A stretch of 43,694 bases of DNA from Candidatus Korobacter versatilis (lineage in GTDB: Bacteria; Acidobacteriota; Terriglobia; Terriglobales; Acidobacteriaceae): positions 1 to 43,694 of the forward strand of contig JACPNR010000007.1 of the NCBI GenBank assembly GCA_016185395.1. The letters run 5' to 3'. The position numbers and the translations under genes are program-made. This document shows, piece after piece, positions 8,331 through 18,010 of the stretch (position 1 is the stretch's first letter; every line of letters starts with the position of its first letter). The notes beneath the pieces are model-generated. The model was not told the DNA's origin. It made no database searches and saw only the letters and a program-made list of their open reading frames with translations.

Positions 8331-9747
8331 CGCTGCGCTGTGAGGTATGAACCCCAAACCGCTCCAGGAGTTGCGGGCCAAGTTGCGACACGCTGCCCGC
8401 GCCGAGCGTGAGCACCATGTCACCCTCGGCGGCCTCGGCAGCGACGGCTTCGATGGCCTCGGCGAACGACGCGCGATATGCCGCGTTGCCGCCGGGCTTT
8501 GCCGCCCGGTGGGCCACCTGCCGTGCCAGCGCTTCGCCGGTGACGCCGGCGATGGGCTGTTCGCTCGCGGCATAGATATCGAGGACGTGGACGCTGTCCG
8601 CGTCGCCGAAGGCGGTGGCGAAATCCTCCATCAGCAGCTGCGTGCGGGTGTAACGGTGCGGCTGGAAGATGACGTGGACGCGCTTGAAACCGCACTGCCG
8701 CGCGGCCTGCAGCGTGGCGCGTATCTCGGTGGGATGGTGGCCGTAATCGTCGATCACGGTGACGCCGGCGGCGCGTCCCTTCAACTGGAAGCGGCGGTCC
8801 ACGCCGCGGAACTTCTCCAGCGCCTCGCGAATCGCCGCCACAGGCACGTCGAGCCCGATGCCGGTGGCGATGGCCGCCGTGGCGTTCAGCACGTTGTGCG
8901 CGCCGGGGACGTGAAGATGAAAATCGCCCAGCGGCTTCCCGCCGAACGCCACGCTGAAACTGGAGAGCGGGCGGTCGCCGCCGGCGCAACTTGTTTCCGC
9001 GGCGGAGATGCGGAAGTCCGACCCTGCGCGCGTGCCGTAGGTCACGATGCGCCGGTCCACGCGCGGCAGCAGCGCGCGCAAGGCGTCATTGTCATTGCAC
9101 GCGACGACCATGCCGTAGAACGGCACGCGGTCCATGAACTCGATGAAGGTGCGCTCCACGTCGACCATGTCGCGATAGCAGTCCATGTGCTCGCGGTCCA
9201 CGTTGGTCACGACGCTGAGGATGGGCGAGAGCTTCAGGAACGAGCGGTCGCTCTCGTCGGCTTCCGCGACCAGATACTGCGACTTACCCAGGCGCGCGTT
9301 CGAGCCCATGGCTTCCACGCGCCCGCCGACGATGACGGTGGGATCGAGTCCGCCCGCGGCGAGCACCTGCGCGACCATGGAGGTGGTGGTCGTTTTGCCG
9401 TGCATGCCGGCGATGGCGATGCCGTACTTGAGGCGCATCAGTTCGGCCAGCATCTCGGCGCGCTGGATGACGGGAAGTTTTCGCTTGCGCGCCTCCGCGA
9501 CCTCAGGGTTCTCGCGCGCGATGGCGGAACTGGTCACCAGGACTTCCGGAAGCGCGCGCGCGATGTTCTCCGCGCTGTGTCCCTCGAAGATGGTGGCGCC
9601 CAGCTTGGCCAGGCGCTCGGTCACCGGAGACCGCTTCAGGTCGGAGCCGGATACCTTCCAGCCGAGGTTCAGCAGCACCTCGGCGATGCCGCTCATGCCG
9701 ATGCCGCCGATGCCGACGAAATGTATCCTCTGGATGCGCGCGAACAT
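8317..9747 (-). CDS. murC: UDP-N-acetylmuramate--L-alanine ligase MurC
   Basis: MurC is the first Mur ligase, adding L-Ala to UDP-MurNAc with ATP in the cytoplasm. It has 476 residues. The Rossmann motif GIGGIGMSG (12-20) binds UDP-MurNAc. The ATP P-loop GMHGKTTTT starts at residue 114. Mur-ligase motifs EADESD and DDYGHHPTE and the C-terminal FQPHRYTRT segment are all present. The ATG at 9747 follows the murG stop by 8 bp, so the two are probably co-translated. No murB or ddl follows, unlike in many dcw clusters. The C-terminal tail ends in AAKK at a local duplication. Confidence 0.97.
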   Translation of the reverse strand: MFARIQRIHFVGIGGIGMSGIAEVLLNLGWKVSGSDLKRSPVTERLAKLGATIFEGHSAENIARALPEVLVTSSAIARENPEVAEARKRKLPVIQRAEMLAELMRLKYGIAIAGMHGKTTTTSMVAQVLAAGGLDPTVIVGGRVEAMGSNARLGKSQYLVAEADESDRSFLKLSPILSVVTNVDREHMDCYRDMVDVERTFIEFMDRVPFYGMVVACNDNDALRALLPRVDRRIVTYGTRAGSDFRISAAETSCAGGDRPLSSFSVAFGGKPLGDFHLHVPGAHNVLNATAAIATGIGLDVPVAAIREALEKFRGVDRRFQLKGRAAGVTVIDDYGHHPTEIRATLQAARQCGFKRVHVIFQPHRYTRTQLLMEDFATAFGDADSVHVLDIYAASEQPIAGVTGEALARQVAHRAAKPGGNAAYRASFAEAIEAVAAEAAEGDMVLTLGAGSVSQLGPQLLERFGVHTSQRSAAKK

Positions 9748-9755
9748 GGAATGGT

Positions 9756-10859
9756 CTAGTGTGCCGCCGCCGATCTCGAGTTGTGGTCGTCTTCCTTCGC
9801 GCCAGCCAAGCGCGCCGCGATCTTCGCGATGGTGCCGGCGGCGTTTGCGTGCGCCATGGTCCTCGCTGCCGCGGACATGCGCTGTCGCGCCGCGCCGTCG
9901 TTCAACAATCCCGCCACCGCGCCGACCAGCCGCTCGCGCGATAGTTCGGCTTCCGGCAGCAGCAGCGCCGCGCCCTTCCCTGCCAGCGCCCGCGCGTTGC
10001 GCAACTGGTGGTCATCGGCCGCGCGCGGGAATGGGACAAAGATGGCCGGCTTGCCCGCCGCGGTGATCTCCGCCACCGTGCTCGCGCCCGAGCGGCAGAG
10101 CACCACATCCGCGCGCGCGAACGCCTGCGGCATGTCGTCAATGAACGCGCTGACCTCCGCCGAGAGCGGCGCGCGCAAGTACGCCGCCTGCGCCGGATTA
10201 TAGTCGCGCTCTCCCGTCTGGTGGATGATGTGCAACCCGGGCACACGCGCGGCCAGCTCGGGCAGCGCTTCGATCACCGCGCGGTTGATGGCCGCGGCGC
10301 CCTGGCTCCCGCCGAATACGAGCAACGTGGGACGTTCGCCGCCGCTGCGTGCCGGCAATTCGAAGAACGCATGGCGCACCGGAACGCCCGTCACCACGAA
10401 GCGCCGGAAGTATTCGCCGGTCTCTTCAAAGTGCACCACCGCCGTGGTGACCAGCGGCGCGACCGCGCGGTTCGCGAGTCCGGGAACGACGTTGGGCTCG
10501 AAGGCGATGGTGGGGATGGAACTCAACGAAGCGGCCAGCATCGCCGGACCGCTCGCGTATCCGCCCACGCCAATGACCACCTGCGGCTTGAATGCCTGCA
10601 GCAACTGCCAGGAGCGGACCACCGCCGCGGGCAGCGCCACGAGCGTTTTCAGGCGTGTGGCGAGGCTCACGTTCTTGAGCGCGCCCACGTCGACGAGATG
10701 GAGCGCGAAGCCGGCCTTCGGCACCAGGCGGGTCTCGATGCCGCGCTCCGTCCCGATGAACGCGACCTCGGCGCCGTAGCGCGCGCGCAGTTCGTGCGCG
10801 ATCGCCAGCGCGGGGATTACGTGTCCGCCAGTCCCACCGCCGGCCAGGATGGCTCTCAT
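9756..10859 (-). CDS. murG: Lipid II synthase MurG
   Basis: MurG transfers GlcNAc from UDP-GlcNAc to lipid I on the inner membrane face, making lipid II. The frame has the N-terminal GGGTGGH glycine loop (about 7-13), a second glycine loop FGGSQGA, and the donor-site region with DHQLRNA. I chose the ATG at 10859 (367 residues). It has GGAG at a good distance, gives the canonical [12 protein letters not shown] start, and forms an ATGA overlap with the preceding toxin gene stop. An ATG at 10871 inside the toxin gene is the alternative. Normally murG follows ftsW; here two small genes sit between. Confidence 0.97.
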   Translation of the reverse strand: MRAILAGGGTGGHVIPALAIAHELRARYGAEVAFIGTERGIETRLVPKAGFALHLVDVGALKNVSLATRLKTLVALPAAVVRSWQLLQAFKPQVVIGVGGYASGPAMLAASLSSIPTIAFEPNVVPGLANRAVAPLVTTAVVHFEETGEYFRRFVVTGVPVRHAFFELPARSGGERPTLLVFGGSQGAAAINRAVIEALPELAARVPGLHIIHQTGERDYNPAQAAYLRAPLSAEVSAFIDDMPQAFARADVVLCRSGASTVAEITAAGKPAIFVPFPRAADDHQLRNARALAGKGAALLLPEAELSRERLVGAVAGLLNDGAARQRMSAAARTMAHANAAGTIAKIAARLAGAKEDDHNSRSAAAH

Positions 10860-11161
10860 GGCTTTCTCCATCGTGGGATGGCGGCCGCGAAATCCTGGCG
10901 CCCGTGGAGCACGCCTAACACAAAGACAGTACTGCCTTGGATCTCATAGATAAGCCGGTGCGAACCCGCAACGAGCTCCCGGTAAGGACGACGACCCCAC
11001 TTCCCTGCCACGGGGCCCGCCTCAGGAAAGGATCGCAGTTGTTCACTCTTCTGAAAAATGGCTGAAAGGGTTCTTGCTGCGGCTTCCGGGGAGTCGGCGG
11101 CTATGTAGTCTCGGATGGCACGCATGTGCCCCAGCGGGCGGCGGGACCAACGCAAGCTCAT
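10856..11161 (-). CDS. RelE/ParE-superfamily toxin
   Basis: This 101-residue protein matches the ParE/RelE/StbE fold family. It has an N-terminal strand (LRWSRRPLG), helix pair ([18 protein letters not shown]), the P-E-x-G turn (FPEAGPVAG), [13 protein letters not shown], and a final strand ending VLHGRQDF. Members either cleave ribosome-bound mRNA or poison gyrase; the sequence does not decide which. Its ATG overlaps the antitoxin stop (ATGA, 11158-11161) and its TGA overlaps the murG ATG (10856-10859), so all three appear translationally coupled. Sitting between ftsW and murG is unusual. An inactive relic is possible, but the frame is intact. Confidence 0.85.
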   Translation of the reverse strand: MSLRWSRRPLGHMRAIRDYIAADSPEAAARTLSAIFQKSEQLRSFPEAGPVAGKWGRRPYRELVAGSHRLIYEIQGSTVFVLGVLHGRQDFAAAIPRWRKP

Positions 11162-11331
11162 TTAAGAAATTCGCGCCGTGCATCTTCGTCCGATACGGTC
11201 CTGCCTTCGTCAACGTCGCGCATTCCCGCGACTACTTCGAGGCGCACATACATCTCGTAAATAAGGTCCTCGGTGCTAACGCTGTCTGGCAGGGCCTCGA
11301 GGACTTTCTGCGCTTGTTCTTTGACCGTCAT
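11158..11331 (-). CDS. Small antitoxin of the RelE/ParE-type pair
   Basis: A 57-codon frame runs from ATG at 11331 (MTVKEQAQKVLEALPDSV) to TGA at 11158 (ARREFLK). It includes EDLIYEMYVRLEVVAGMRDV and an acidic EGRTVSDEDARR segment. This arrangement matches short antitoxins paired with RelE/ParE toxins, which have a helical N-terminus and a toxin-wrapping acidic C-terminus. The stop overlaps the toxin start by four bases, the usual antitoxin-first order. It begins 16 bp after the ftsW stop with only a weak ribosome site, so it is probably read from the dcw transcript. No separate promoter is evident. It would neutralise the toxin by direct binding. Confidence 0.8.
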   Translation of the reverse strand: MTVKEQAQKVLEALPDSVSTEDLIYEMYVRLEVVAGMRDVDEGRTVSDEDARREFLK

Positions 11332-11347
11332 AGCCTGATTTTAACGC

Positions 11348-12439
11348 CTAATCCGTCTGTTGCGTGATGTTCAGCAGCACGCCGACGCTTGCCAGTGTAA
11401 CGAACAGCGCGGTGCCGCCATAGGAGATGAAGGGCAGGGGGATGCCTTTGGTCGGCAACAGCCCGAGCACTACGCTGATGTTGAAGAGCGCCTGCACCAC
11501 CACCATGGCGGTGATCCCGGTGGCGAGGTAGCGCGCGAAAACGTCTTCGGTGGCGAGCGCGGTCCGCATGCCCCTATACAGGAAGATGGCGAAGAGCGCG
11601 ACCACCAGCGCTGCGCCCACCAATCCGAACTCTTCCGAGATCACGGCATAGATGAAGTCGGTGTGTGGCTCGGGCAGGTAGAACAGTTTCTGCTTCCCTT
11701 CCATCAGGCCCATGCCGGTCACGCCGCCAGTGCCCACGGCGATGAGCGACTGGATCATGTGGAAGCCCTTGCCTTGCGGGTCCGCATACGGGTCCATGAA
11801 CGCCATGATGCGGTCGTAGCGCCATTGCACGCGGAAGATGAGCAGGTAGAGGACGGGCAGAGACGCGGCGAATCCGGCGGCGAACCAGCGCATGCGCATG
11901 CCGGCAACGTAGAGCACGGCGGCGGTGATGAGCATGCAGACGATAGCCGTCCCCAGGTCGGGCTCCTTGACGATGAGCGCGCAGAAGATGAGCGTGGGGA
12001 TGATGGCGGGCACGATGGTGTTGCGCCAGTCGTCCATCTGGCGCGTGCGCGATTCGAGGAAGTAGGCGAGGAACAGGATGATGGCGGGCTTGGCGAACTC
12101 CGAAGGCTGCAGGCTCACGAACCCGACGCGGATCCAGCGGTGCGTGTTGTGCGCGACGTCGAGGAAGAACACCAGCACCAGCAGCAGCGAGGTCACGCCG
12201 ATGAGCGAGAACACGAACCCGGGATGCTTGTAGCGGCGGTAGTCCACGTTCATCGCGATGAGCATGGCGATAAAGCCCATCACCGCCATCGCCGATTGCC
12301 GCAGGAGGAAGGCGTAGGCCGAGCCGTAGCGCTCCTTCGCCATCAGCGCCGACGCGCTGAACACCATGATCAGCCCGATGAACACCAGCAGCAGCGTGAC
12401 GATGAACAGCGTCTTGTCAACGCTGACGCGCTTCGCCAT
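11348..12439 (-). CDS. ftsW: Septal glycan polymerase FtsW
   Basis: FtsW is a SEDS-family peptidoglycan glycosyltransferase working with FtsI. It has 363 residues with about ten transmembrane helices. SEDS motifs visible are FSASAL near the start, LQPSEFAKPA, KEPDLGTA, PEPHTDFIYAVISEEFG (containing the conserved acidic residue needed for polymerisation) and PFISYGGTALF near the end. The ATG at 12439 abuts the murD stop at 12440. The toxin-antitoxin pair follows after 16 bp. RodA is the closest paralogue, but context identifies FtsW. Confidence 0.96.
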   Translation of the reverse strand: MAKRVSVDKTLFIVTLLLVFIGLIMVFSASALMAKERYGSAYAFLLRQSAMAVMGFIAMLIAMNVDYRRYKHPGFVFSLIGVTSLLLVLVFFLDVAHNTHRWIRVGFVSLQPSEFAKPAIILFLAYFLESRTRQMDDWRNTIVPAIIPTLIFCALIVKEPDLGTAIVCMLITAAVLYVAGMRMRWFAAGFAASLPVLYLLIFRVQWRYDRIMAFMDPYADPQGKGFHMIQSLIAVGTGGVTGMGLMEGKQKLFYLPEPHTDFIYAVISEEFGLVGAALVVALFAIFLYRGMRTALATEDVFARYLATGITAMVVVQALFNISVVLGLLPTKGIPLPFISYGGTALFVTLASVGVLLNITQQTD

Positions 12440-13825
12440 CTACGCCGCGCCTCCCTGCACTTCGCGTCCTTTGCGCGCGGCGAGGGCGTTCACCAATTCC
12501 TTGAAGGCGCGACCGCGCTGCTCGTAGCTCGAGAACTGGTCGAAGCTGGCGCATGCCGGCGCGAGCAGGACAACGTCGCCGGAGATGGCCGCCTCCGCCG
12601 CTTTGCGCACCGCGGTCTCGAGGGTTTCTGCATGGATGGCTTGGGCTGCGGGTGAGATCTGCTGCTCGATCTTCGCGGCCGCCGCGCCGATGGTGTAGAC
12701 GCGCTTCACGCGCTCTTTGAGCAACGTGTTCAGCACCGAGTAGTCGCTGCCTTTGTCCTTGCCGCCGAGGATGAGATGGATGCCGCCAGGGAACGATTCG
12801 AGGGCTTTGATGGTCGCGTCCACGTTGGTTGCCTTGGAATCGTTGTAGTACTCCACACCGTTGATGTTGGCGACGAACTCCAGGCGATGCTCGACCGCGC
12901 GGAACTCGCGGACGGCGGTCGCGATCTGCGCCGGCTTGCAGCCGGCAAGCGTCGCCGCGCACACGGCGGCGAGCACGTTCTCCTGGTTGTGCGCGCCCTT
13001 GAGCATGATCTCCGACAGCGGCATGACCTCACGCTCGCCGGAGGCGTCGCAATAGAGGACTTTGCCATCCTTTATATAGGCTCCGGTCCTGACCGGCCCG
13101 CGCCGGCTGAAGCCGCGCACCTGCGCCTTCACCGTCTTCGCCAGCGAAACGCAGGTCGCGTCGTCCATGTTCAGCACGGCAAAGTCAGCCGCCGCCTGGT
13201 TCTCTAATATCCGCGCCTTCGCGGCGACGTAGCCAGCGAACGTCCGATGGCGGTCGAGGTGGTCGGGCGTGACGTTCAGCACGACGGCGATCTTGGGATG
13301 GAACGTCTCGATGGTCTCGAGCTGGAAGCTGGAGATCTCGAGCACGTTCCACGTCTCCGGCGTAGAACCGGCGGCCATCTCGATGACCGGCTTGCCGATG
13401 TTGCCGCCGACCTGCGTCTTGAGTCCGCTCTTGGCGAAGATCTCGCCAATCAGCGAAGTCGTGGTCGTCTTGCCGTTCGAACCGGTGATGGCGACGATGG
13501 GGCCCTGGAGAAACCGCGCGGCGAGTTCCACCTCGCCGATCACCGGGACGCCGAGCGCGCGCGCGGCCTGCAGATGCGGCTCGTCATAGGGCACGCCGGG
13601 CGAGACGACGATGAGGTCCTGGTCGCGGAAGGTGCGCTCGCCGTGGCGCCCGGCTTCGACCACGATGCCGCGGTCGAGCAGCGCGGGGATGTGCTCCCGG
13701 AGCTGGTCTTCCGTCTTCGCGTCCGAGACGGTGACGCGCGCGCCTTTATCTTTGAGGAAGAACGCCGCCGCCACGCCGGACTTCCCCAGCCCGACGACGA
13801 GCACGCGCTTCGCGTTCAACTCCAT
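12440..13825 (-). CDS. murD: UDP-MurNAc-L-Ala--D-glutamate ligase MurD
   Basis: MurD adds D-Glu to UDP-MurNAc-L-Ala. I place the start at ATG 13825 (461 residues, MELNAKRVLVVGLGKSG), because GGGAG lies about 10 bases upstream. An ATG at 13834 is in frame, but that ribosome site would be too close to it. The frame stays open up to 14179 inside mraY, but that part is a shadow. The N-terminal GLGKSG binds UDP, GSNGKTTTT is the ATP loop, and EISSFQLE, NVTPDHLDRH, NDSKATN and LAPACASFDQF are MurD signatures. It sits between mraY (32-bp gap) and ftsW (adjacent). Confidence 0.96.
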   Translation of the reverse strand: MELNAKRVLVVGLGKSGVAAAFFLKDKGARVTVSDAKTEDQLREHIPALLDRGIVVEAGRHGERTFRDQDLIVVSPGVPYDEPHLQAARALGVPVIGEVELAARFLQGPIVAITGSNGKTTTTSLIGEIFAKSGLKTQVGGNIGKPVIEMAAGSTPETWNVLEISSFQLETIETFHPKIAVVLNVTPDHLDRHRTFAGYVAAKARILENQAAADFAVLNMDDATCVSLAKTVKAQVRGFSRRGPVRTGAYIKDGKVLYCDASGEREVMPLSEIMLKGAHNQENVLAAVCAATLAGCKPAQIATAVREFRAVEHRLEFVANINGVEYYNDSKATNVDATIKALESFPGGIHLILGGKDKGSDYSVLNTLLKERVKRVYTIGAAAAKIEQQISPAAQAIHAETLETAVRKAAEAAISGDVVLLAPACASFDQFSSYEQRGRAFKELVNALAARKGREVQGGAA

Positions 13826-13857
13826 TTCCGCCATTCTCCCACGGTTCCCGGTAGACG

Positions 13858-15000
13858 CTAGCGCAACTTCAGCGAGGTCAGAGCAAAGAGTGCAAACACC
13901 AGCGACGCGATCCAGAAGCGCACGATGATCTTCGACTCCGACCAGCCGAGCAATTCGAAGTGGTGGTGCAGCGGCGCCATCTTGAAGATGCGCTTCTTGC
14001 GCAGCTTGTAGGAGCCGACCTGCAGGATGACGGAGAGCGCCTCGATCACGAAGATGCCGCCGATGAAGGGGAGCAGCAGCTCCTGCTTGATGATGACGGC
14101 GACGGTGCCGATGGCGCCGCCGAGCGCGAGCGAGCCCACGTCGCCCATGAAGATCTCCGCGGGATGCGCGTTGTACCAAAGGAACCCGATGGAGGCGCCG
14201 ACCATGGCGCCGCAGAAGATGGAAAGCTCGCCCACCTGGGGCATGCGCTGCAACTCGAGGTAATCGGCGAACTGCGCGTGTCCGCTCACGTAGGTGAGCA
14301 CGGTCAGCGCGCCGGCGGCGATCACGGTGCAGCCGATGGCGAGGCCGTCGAGGCCGTCGGTGAGGTTCACCGCGTTCGACGAGCCTACGATCACGATGGC
14401 CACGAAGATGATGAACGGCAGGAACGCCAGCGGCACGAGATACACGTGCTGCTCGAGGCCGGGAAGCGCGAGGTCAGGACGGAAGTTCTTGAAGAACGGC
14501 ACGATGAGGTGCGTGGAGTACTCGCCCTTCGCCTGCAGCAAGACGAGGATGACGGCGATCACGATGCTGGTGAGCACTTGCAGCGCGAGCTTGGTGCGTC
14601 CCGTCAGGCCGAGGTTGCGATGGTGGATGATCTTCAGGTAGTCGTCGGCGAAGCCGATGGCGCCGAAGGCGAGCGTGGCCATCACCGCCAGCCACACGAA
14701 CTTGTTGCTCAGGTCGGCCCACAGGATGGTGGGCACGACGATCGAGATGGTGATGAGCACGCCGCCCATCGTCGGCGTGCCGGCTTTTTTCTGGTGCGCC
14801 TTCGGGCCTTCTTCGCGGATGTACTGGCCGATCTGGAACTCGCGGAGTTGCCGGATGACCGCCGGCCCGATGATCAGTCCCATGAAGAGCGCCGTCAGCG
14901 AGGCGAAGGCGGTGCGGAAAGTGAGGAAACGGAAGATGCGGAACGGAGAAAAGAAGGGGTCGAGGTGGAAGATCTTTTCGTAAAGCAGCCAAAAAAGCAA
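13858..15000 (-). CDS. mraY: Phospho-MurNAc-pentapeptide transferase MraY
   Basis: MraY is an integral membrane enzyme that transfers phospho-MurNAc-pentapeptide to undecaprenyl phosphate, forming lipid I. It has 380 residues and about ten helices. Conserved acidic motifs are GFADDYLK (D119, D120), [10 protein letters not shown] and FMGDVGSL, with the cytoplasmic PLHHHFE histidine motif near the end. The best start is a TTG at 15000: GGAG lies five bases upstream and the protein then begins LFWLLYEK, as in relatives. murF ends about 60 bp upstream and murD follows 32 bp downstream. Confidence 0.96.
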   Translation of the reverse strand: MLFWLLYEKIFHLDPFFSPFRIFRFLTFRTAFASLTALFMGLIIGPAVIRQLREFQIGQYIREEGPKAHQKKAGTPTMGGVLITISIVVPTILWADLSNKFVWLAVMATLAFGAIGFADDYLKIIHHRNLGLTGRTKLALQVLTSIVIAVILVLLQAKGEYSTHLIVPFFKNFRPDLALPGLEQHVYLVPLAFLPFIIFVAIVIVGSSNAVNLTDGLDGLAIGCTVIAAGALTVLTYVSGHAQFADYLELQRMPQVGELSIFCGAMVGASIGFLWYNAHPAEIFMGDVGSLALGGAIGTVAVIIKQELLLPFIGGIFVIEALSVILQVGSYKLRKKRIFKMAPLHHHFELLGWSESKIIVRFWIASLVFALFALTSLKLR

Positions 15001-15059
15001 TCGTTCTCCGTCCTTCGCCGGATGTCGGTCGTCGCCTTACTGGGTCAATGTACTGCCGA

Positions 15060-16445
15060 TCACTTCGCCGTACCCGCTAAACTCTGCCACTTCTCGAGCG
15101 CGCGCTCCAGGCGCACTCCGCGGGAAGCCTTCAACAACACCGCGTCTCCCGCGCGCACGGTCGAGGCCAGCCACTCACCCGCTGCCTCCGGCGTCTCCAC
15201 GTATTCGGCGGAGATGAGCCCGCCGGCGTGGGCGCCCTCCACGATCTTCTTCGCCGCTCCGCGGACGCCGATGAGCATGTCGAACCGTTTCGCCGCCGCA
15301 AGCGCGCCGCAATCGTAGTGCAGCGCGTCCGCCGAAGTGCCCAGCTCGAGCATCTCGCCCGCCACCACGATGTGCCGCTTGGCGGGCAGCGACGCGAGCG
15401 CGTCCATCATCGCTTCCAGCGCTTTCGGATTCGAATTGTAGCAGTCGTTGATGACGGTCGCGCCGGCGACGTGCAGCACCTGGCCGCGCTTTTCCGCTGG
15501 CTTGATGGTCGCAAACGCACCCGCGATCTCGCTCGGCGTCATGTGCTTCTGTGCCGCCACCGCCGCCGCCGCCAGCGCGTTGTAGATGTTATGGCGCCCG
15601 AGCAGCGGCAACTGCACCGGCTCGCGGACGCCCTCCACCACCAAGTCGAATCGGGAGCCTTGCTCGCCGCGCTCGACGACGTTCGCGGCGCATACGTCCG
15701 CTTGCTTCTTGATGCCGAACAGCACGACCTTGCCGTGAAAATCGCGGCCGAACTGCGAGACGTATTCGTCATCCGCGTTCAGCACCGCCGTGCCGCCATG
15801 CGGCAGCGACTGGACGAGCTCGTACTTCGCTTGCGCGATCTCGCGCACGGACTCGAAAAAGCCGAGATGCACCGGCGCGACGTTGGTCACCACGCCCACG
15901 TTCGGTTCGGCGATCTTGCACAGCGCCGCGATCTCGCCGAGATGGTTCATTCCCATCTCGATGACGGCGATCTCATGCTCCGGCTCGAGGCGCAGCAGTT
16001 GCAGCGGCAACCCGTAATGGTTGTTCAGGTTCCCTTCCGACTTCAGGACGCGGAATCTCTCCGCGAGGACGTGCGCGATCGCTTCCTTCGTCGTGGTCTT
16101 GCCGGCCGAGCCGGTCACGCCTACCAACGGCTTCCCCCACAGCTTGCGGACCGCGAGCGCCAGGCGTTGCAAGGCAACCAGCGTGTCCGGGACAACGATC
16201 ACGCGTCCCAGGTCGGGATCGTGCGGCGGCCCGCTGGCGCGCACCACCGCCGCCACCGCGCCGGCTGCGAGGGCGGCATCCACGAAATCGTGTCCGTCGA
16301 AATTCTCTCCCTTGATGGCAAAGAAGAGGTCTCCCGGCTTGATGGTGCGCGAGTCGATGGAATATCCGGTCGCCAGCGCATGCACGTCGAACGTTCCCGC
16401 CTGCGCGCCCACGAACTCCGCGACCTTGGCCAGCGTGAGCTTCAC
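15060..16445 (-). CDS. murF: UDP-MurNAc-tripeptide--D-Ala-D-Ala ligase MurF
   Basis: MurF adds D-Ala-D-Ala to the UDP-MurNAc-tripeptide, the last cytoplasmic step before MraY. It has 461 residues. Motifs are IDSRTIKPGDLFFA in the N-terminal UDP-binding domain, the GSAGKTTTK ATP loop, KSEGNLNNHYGLPL, and INDCYNSNPKAL. Its ATG (16443-16445) overlaps the murE TGA (16442-16444), an ATGA junction typical of coupled translation. D-Ala-D-Ala must come from a ddl gene outside this window. Confidence 0.97.
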   Translation of the reverse strand: MKLTLAKVAEFVGAQAGTFDVHALATGYSIDSRTIKPGDLFFAIKGENFDGHDFVDAALAAGAVAAVVRASGPPHDPDLGRVIVVPDTLVALQRLALAVRKLWGKPLVGVTGSAGKTTTKEAIAHVLAERFRVLKSEGNLNNHYGLPLQLLRLEPEHEIAVIEMGMNHLGEIAALCKIAEPNVGVVTNVAPVHLGFFESVREIAQAKYELVQSLPHGGTAVLNADDEYVSQFGRDFHGKVVLFGIKKQADVCAANVVERGEQGSRFDLVVEGVREPVQLPLLGRHNIYNALAAAAVAAQKHMTPSEIAGAFATIKPAEKRGQVLHVAGATVINDCYNSNPKALEAMMDALASLPAKRHIVVAGEMLELGTSADALHYDCGALAAAKRFDMLIGVRGAAKKIVEGAHAGGLISAEYVETPEAAGEWLASTVRAGDAVLLKASRGVRLERALEKWQSLAGTAK

Positions 16446-17974
16446 TTGGCGCCTGCCGGTTTCAACCGCGAGGCTGGATTGTGTGGAGTGGCGCCGTAGC
16501 CCATGCCTTGCAGCGCCTCGCGCGCGACCTGCTCATCGGAGAACGGGTGCGTGCCCTCGCTGGTTATCTGGTAGTCCTCGTGCCCCTTGCCGGCGATAAG
16601 GACGATGTCACCGGGCTTCGCTTCCGCCAGAGCGGTGGCGATCGCTTTGCGGCGCTCGGGCTCCACGCTGTAGCGCGTCCCGGTCGCGCGCAGTCCGGGC
16701 AGCGCGTCGTTGATGATGGCCATCGGCTCTTCGCTGCGCGGGTTGTCGCTGGTCAGCACCACGAAGTCGCTTCCCTTGCCCGCGGCGTCGCCCATCAGCG
16801 GACGCTTGTTTTTATCGCGGTCGCCGCCACAGCCGAAGAGCGTGATGACGCGGCCCCGCTGCGAATCGCGCGCGACGAAATCGCGCGCGACCGCGGTGAG
16901 GTTGCGCAGGGCATCGTCGGTGTGCGCGTAGTCCACCACCACGGAGAACGGCTGGCCTTCGTCCACGCGCTGAAAGCGGCCGGGAACGTGGTCGAGCGCG
17001 GCGATGCCTTCCACGATCGCTTTCCCGGAAAACCCACGCGCCACGCCTGTGGCGACCGCCGCGAGCACGTTGTACACATTCACGCGACCGATGAGCGGCG
17101 TCCAGAGGGCGAGCTTGCCCGCGGCCGTCTCCACGTCGAAGCGGCTGCCCTTGCCGGTCACCTCGAGCTGCAGCGGACGGAACTCGCCCGCCTCGAGGCC
17201 GTAGGTGAACACCTGCGAACGCGACTTCGCACATCTCGCCAGCTTCTGCCCGTACTCGTGGTCGGCATTGACCACGGCGAACGGCGGCGGCTCGGTCCCG
17301 GAACCTTCGAACAGCAGTTTCTTCGCCGCGAAGTAGTCGTCAAAGTCTTTGTGATAGTCGAGGTGGTCGCGCGTGAGGTTGGTGAACACCGCGACCTCGA
17401 ACGGCACGCCGTAGACGCGCTGCTGGGCGAGCGCGTGCGACGAGACCTCCATCACGCCGTCCGTGGCGCCGTTGGCCAGCGCCTGCGCGAACAGTTGCTG
17501 CAGTTCGAGCGCCTCCGGCGTGGTGTGCGGCGCGGGCTCGACCTTTCCGGCCACGTGATATTCGATGGTCCCGACGAGAATGCTCTTGCGCTGCGCCGCA
17601 CTGAAGATGGATTCCACCAGGTACGCCGTGGTCGTCTTGCCGTTGGTCCCCGTGATCCCGATCAGCTTCAGCCGGTTCGCGGGATGCTTATAGAAGTTGG
17701 CGCTGATGCGCGCCAGCGCGCGCCGGCCATGCGGCACGACCGCCCACGCCACTCCTTCGCGCTGCGCCTCGCTGGCGGAATCGGTGACCACCGCCACCGC
17801 GCCGGCCTTGATGGCGGCGTCGAGGTAGCGATTGCCGTCCGTCGTCTCGCCGCGCATGGCGACGAACAGCCAGCCGGGCTGCACGCGCCGCGAGTCGTAA
17901 TCCAGCCCTTTCACGGACGCGCCGCCGCTCTGGCTCAGGACTTCGACGCCGTCGAGGAGAGATTCAAACGTCAT
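16442..17974 (-). CDS. murE: UDP-MurNAc-L-Ala-D-Glu--meso-DAP ligase MurE
   Basis: MurE adds the third stem amino acid. The SDNPRSEEP motif (near residue 410) carries the DNPR signature that marks meso-diaminopimelate specificity rather than lysine. From ATG 17974 (MTFESLLDGVEVLSQ) it has 510 residues. The frame is open to 18070 but that part reads through an inverted repeat. Other motifs are YDSRRVQPGWLFVA, GTNGKTTTAY and VDYAHTDDALRN. No ribosome site precedes the ATG. Instead a TATAAT ends 7 bases upstream, so the mRNA may be leaderless here. murF overlaps by 4 nt. Confidence 0.96.
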   Translation of the reverse strand: MTFESLLDGVEVLSQSGGASVKGLDYDSRRVQPGWLFVAMRGETTDGNRYLDAAIKAGAVAVVTDSASEAQREGVAWAVVPHGRRALARISANFYKHPANRLKLIGITGTNGKTTTAYLVESIFSAAQRKSILVGTIEYHVAGKVEPAPHTTPEALELQQLFAQALANGATDGVMEVSSHALAQQRVYGVPFEVAVFTNLTRDHLDYHKDFDDYFAAKKLLFEGSGTEPPPFAVVNADHEYGQKLARCAKSRSQVFTYGLEAGEFRPLQLEVTGKGSRFDVETAAGKLALWTPLIGRVNVYNVLAAVATGVARGFSGKAIVEGIAALDHVPGRFQRVDEGQPFSVVVDYAHTDDALRNLTAVARDFVARDSQRGRVITLFGCGGDRDKNKRPLMGDAAGKGSDFVVLTSDNPRSEEPMAIINDALPGLRATGTRYSVEPERRKAIATALAEAKPGDIVLIAGKGHEDYQITSEGTHPFSDEQVAREALQGMGYGATPHNPASRLKPAGAK

Positions 17975-17981
17975 GGGGAAG

Positions 17982-17987
17982 ATTATA
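17982..17987 (-). promoter_or_regulatory. Candidate -10 box directly before murE
   Basis: A perfect TATAAT on the minus strand is separated from the murE ATG by only seven bases. Transcription would start at or near the ATG. The -35 position is poor (CTAGCA at 17 bp). Confidence 0.35.
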
Positions 17988-18010
17988 AGTGCGGCAGACA
18001 GACCTGCTAG

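Noticed and set aside
11360..12655. Long plus-strand frame opposite ftsW and murD
   Set aside because: Composition is His/Arg/Asp-rich mirror coding and no ribosome site is present; the minus-strand genes are certain.
13826..14179. N-terminal extension of murD into mraY
   Set aside because: Arg/His-rich sequence from a different frame of mraY; GGGAG and family length favour ATG 13825.
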